From Staphylococcus haemolyticus (lineage in GTDB: Bacteria; Bacillota; Bacilli; Staphylococcales; Staphylococcaceae): a DNA stretch of 64,000 bases. The stretch spans positions 744,001 through 808,000 of the forward strand of contig NZ_CP035291.1 of assembly GCF_006094395.1 (NCBI RefSeq), read 5' to 3'. Below, one piece after another: positions 63,130-64,000 of the stretch (position 1 is its first letter; each line of letters opens with the position of its first letter). The notes beneath the pieces are model-generated. The model did not search any database, was not told where the DNA came from, and saw only the letters and a program-made list of their open reading frames with translations. Position numbers and translations under genes: made by a program.

Positions 63130-64000
63130 ATGGCGAATATAGAAGTATCCACAAAAAAACGGAACCTCATCGTAGCGGTAATGCTATTAAGTGCATTTAT
63201 CGCTATTTTAAATCAAACTTTACTAAATACGGCTTTGCCACACATTATGAAAGAATTAAATACATCTGAAAATACTGCTCAATGGTTAGTAACAGGCTTT
63301 ATGCTTGTTAATGGGACGATGATCCCTTTAACTGCTTATCTGATGGATCGAATTAAAACAAAACCATTATATTTAGTTTCAATGGGAATTTTCTTAGTTG
63401 GTTCAATTGTAGCTGCCATTGCACCTAGCTTTGGTGTCCTAATGTTTGCCAGAGTGATTCAAGCTATTGGTGCTGGAATTATTATGCCGCTCATGCAGTT
63501 CACATTGTTTACTTTATTTTCAAAAGAGAAACGTGGATTTGCAATGGGATTGGCTGGTTTGGTCATACAATTTGCTCCAGCAATAGGTCCTACGTTTTCT
63601 GGGTTAATTATTGATAATACAAGTTGGAGAGTGCCTTTCATTATAGTTGTAGGCATTGCGCTCGTAGGATATATATTTGGTGCTATCACGCTATCTAGTT
63701 ATAACGAAATTAAAAAGACAGCGTTAGATAAAAGATCAGTTGTTTATTCAACGTTAGGATTCGGATTAATGCTTTATGCGTTCAGTAGTGCAGGTAATTT
63801 GGGGTTCACTAATCCAATTGTTGTAATCTCGGCCATTATTGGTATTCTAATAGTTATCACATTTATTAGAAGACAGTTAAGTATCACTAATCCTTTGTTA
63901 AACCTCAAAGTTTTTAAAAGCAAAATATTCACTTTCAGTACTATAACTTCAATGATTGTAATGATGTCAATGGTAGGTCCAGCCCTCTTAATTCCTTTAT
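63130..64000 (+). CDS. lmrS: Multidrug efflux MFS transporter LmrS, N-terminal part
   Basis: Starts at ATG 63130 after AAAGGAG and stays open to the window end (290 codons of an expected 480 or so). DHA2 family: FIAILNQTLLNTALPHIMKE, TGFMLVNGTMIPLTAYLMDR, ARVIQAIGAGIIMPLMQFTL and QFAPAIGPTFSGLIIDNTSW (motif C). S. aureus LmrS exports lincomycin, linezolid, chloramphenicol and others. Confidence 0.85.
   Translation, partial: MANIEVSTKKRNLIVAVMLLSAFIAILNQTLLNTALPHIMKELNTSENTAQWLVTGFMLVNGTMIPLTAYLMDRIKTKPLYLVSMGIFLVGSIVAAIAPSFGVLMFARVIQAIGAGIIMPLMQFTLFTLFSKEKRGFAMGLAGLVIQFAPAIGPTFSGLIIDNTSWRVPFIIVVGIALVGYIFGAITLSSYNEIKKTALDKRSVVYSTLGFGLMLYAFSSAGNLGFTNPIVVISAIIGILIVITFIRRQLSITNPLLNLKVFKSKIFTFSTITSMIVMMSMVGPALLIPL

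Overview
The window is a piece of a low-GC Firmicute chromosome. Gene content and order point to Staphylococcus: the complete S10-spc-alpha ribosomal cluster, a lacRABCDFEG operon of the tagatose-6-phosphate type, the amaP/asp23 operon, the staphyloferrin A genes sfaD/sfaABC with htsABC, and sdrM-sepA-lmrS. The ribosomal and lac proteins resemble but do not equal my recollection of the S. aureus versions, so a coagulase-negative species is likely. The IS1182/IS1272-type element would fit S. haemolyticus or a relative, but the species cannot be fixed from this window.

Layout. 1-1664 is the C-terminal half of an RND exporter. 1804-8563 holds small membrane and coiled-coil proteins, an AEC permease, the glcU-gdh glucose pair, a GNAT-like protein and topB. 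8677-10011 is a pbuG-type purine permease. 10017-11961 is an IS1182-family element sitting inside a staphylococcal stem-loop of the 'CTGGGACAT' type. 11963-12358 encodes a small membrane protein. 12497-26692 is the ribosomal protein cluster (rpsJ to rplQ, with secY, adk, infA and rpoA), opening with a sigma-A promoter and a structured leader. 27138-30414 is ecfA1-ecfA2-ecfT-truA. 30421-31516 is rplM-rpsI behind a clear L13-type leader. 31650-32381 is a sirtuin. 32651-40049 is the lac regulon: the LacR repressor, then a promoter with palindromes and a cre-like site, then lacABCDFEG. 40295-41145 is a frameshifted lipoprotein hydrolase.

41185-45010 carries a luciferase-like oxidoreductase, a medium-chain dehydrogenase and a BCCT osmolyte transporter. 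A sigma-B-type promoter then precedes amaP-DUF2273-asp23. 46654-55964 makes, exports and re-imports staphyloferrin A, with strong Fur boxes at the sfaD/sfaA divergent promoter and at htsA. The rest is a GATE-domain membrane protein, an IsdG-like haem monooxygenase, a SunI-like protein, a YdjM-type membrane protein, a UDP-sugar pyrophosphorylase, a hemolysin-III protein and a multidrug efflux cluster (sdrM, sepA, lmrS), the last cut by the window end.

The genes fall into a few functional units. These are growth (ribosome, RNA polymerase alpha, Sec, ECF vitamin uptake, tRNA pseudouridylation), sugar use (glucose uptake and oxidation; lactose PTS, phospho-beta-galactosidase and the tagatose pathway), stress (sigma-B Asp23 layer, betaine-type transport), iron supply (staphyloferrin A, possibly aided by haem breakdown) and drug efflux. 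Most of the window is ordinary core genome. The parts worth a second look are the IS insertion into a terminator-like stem-loop, the A-tract frameshift after lacG, the stem that pairs across the rpsS start, and a few structured leaders. I saw no CRISPR array, tRNA, rRNA, prophage or toxin-antitoxin module.
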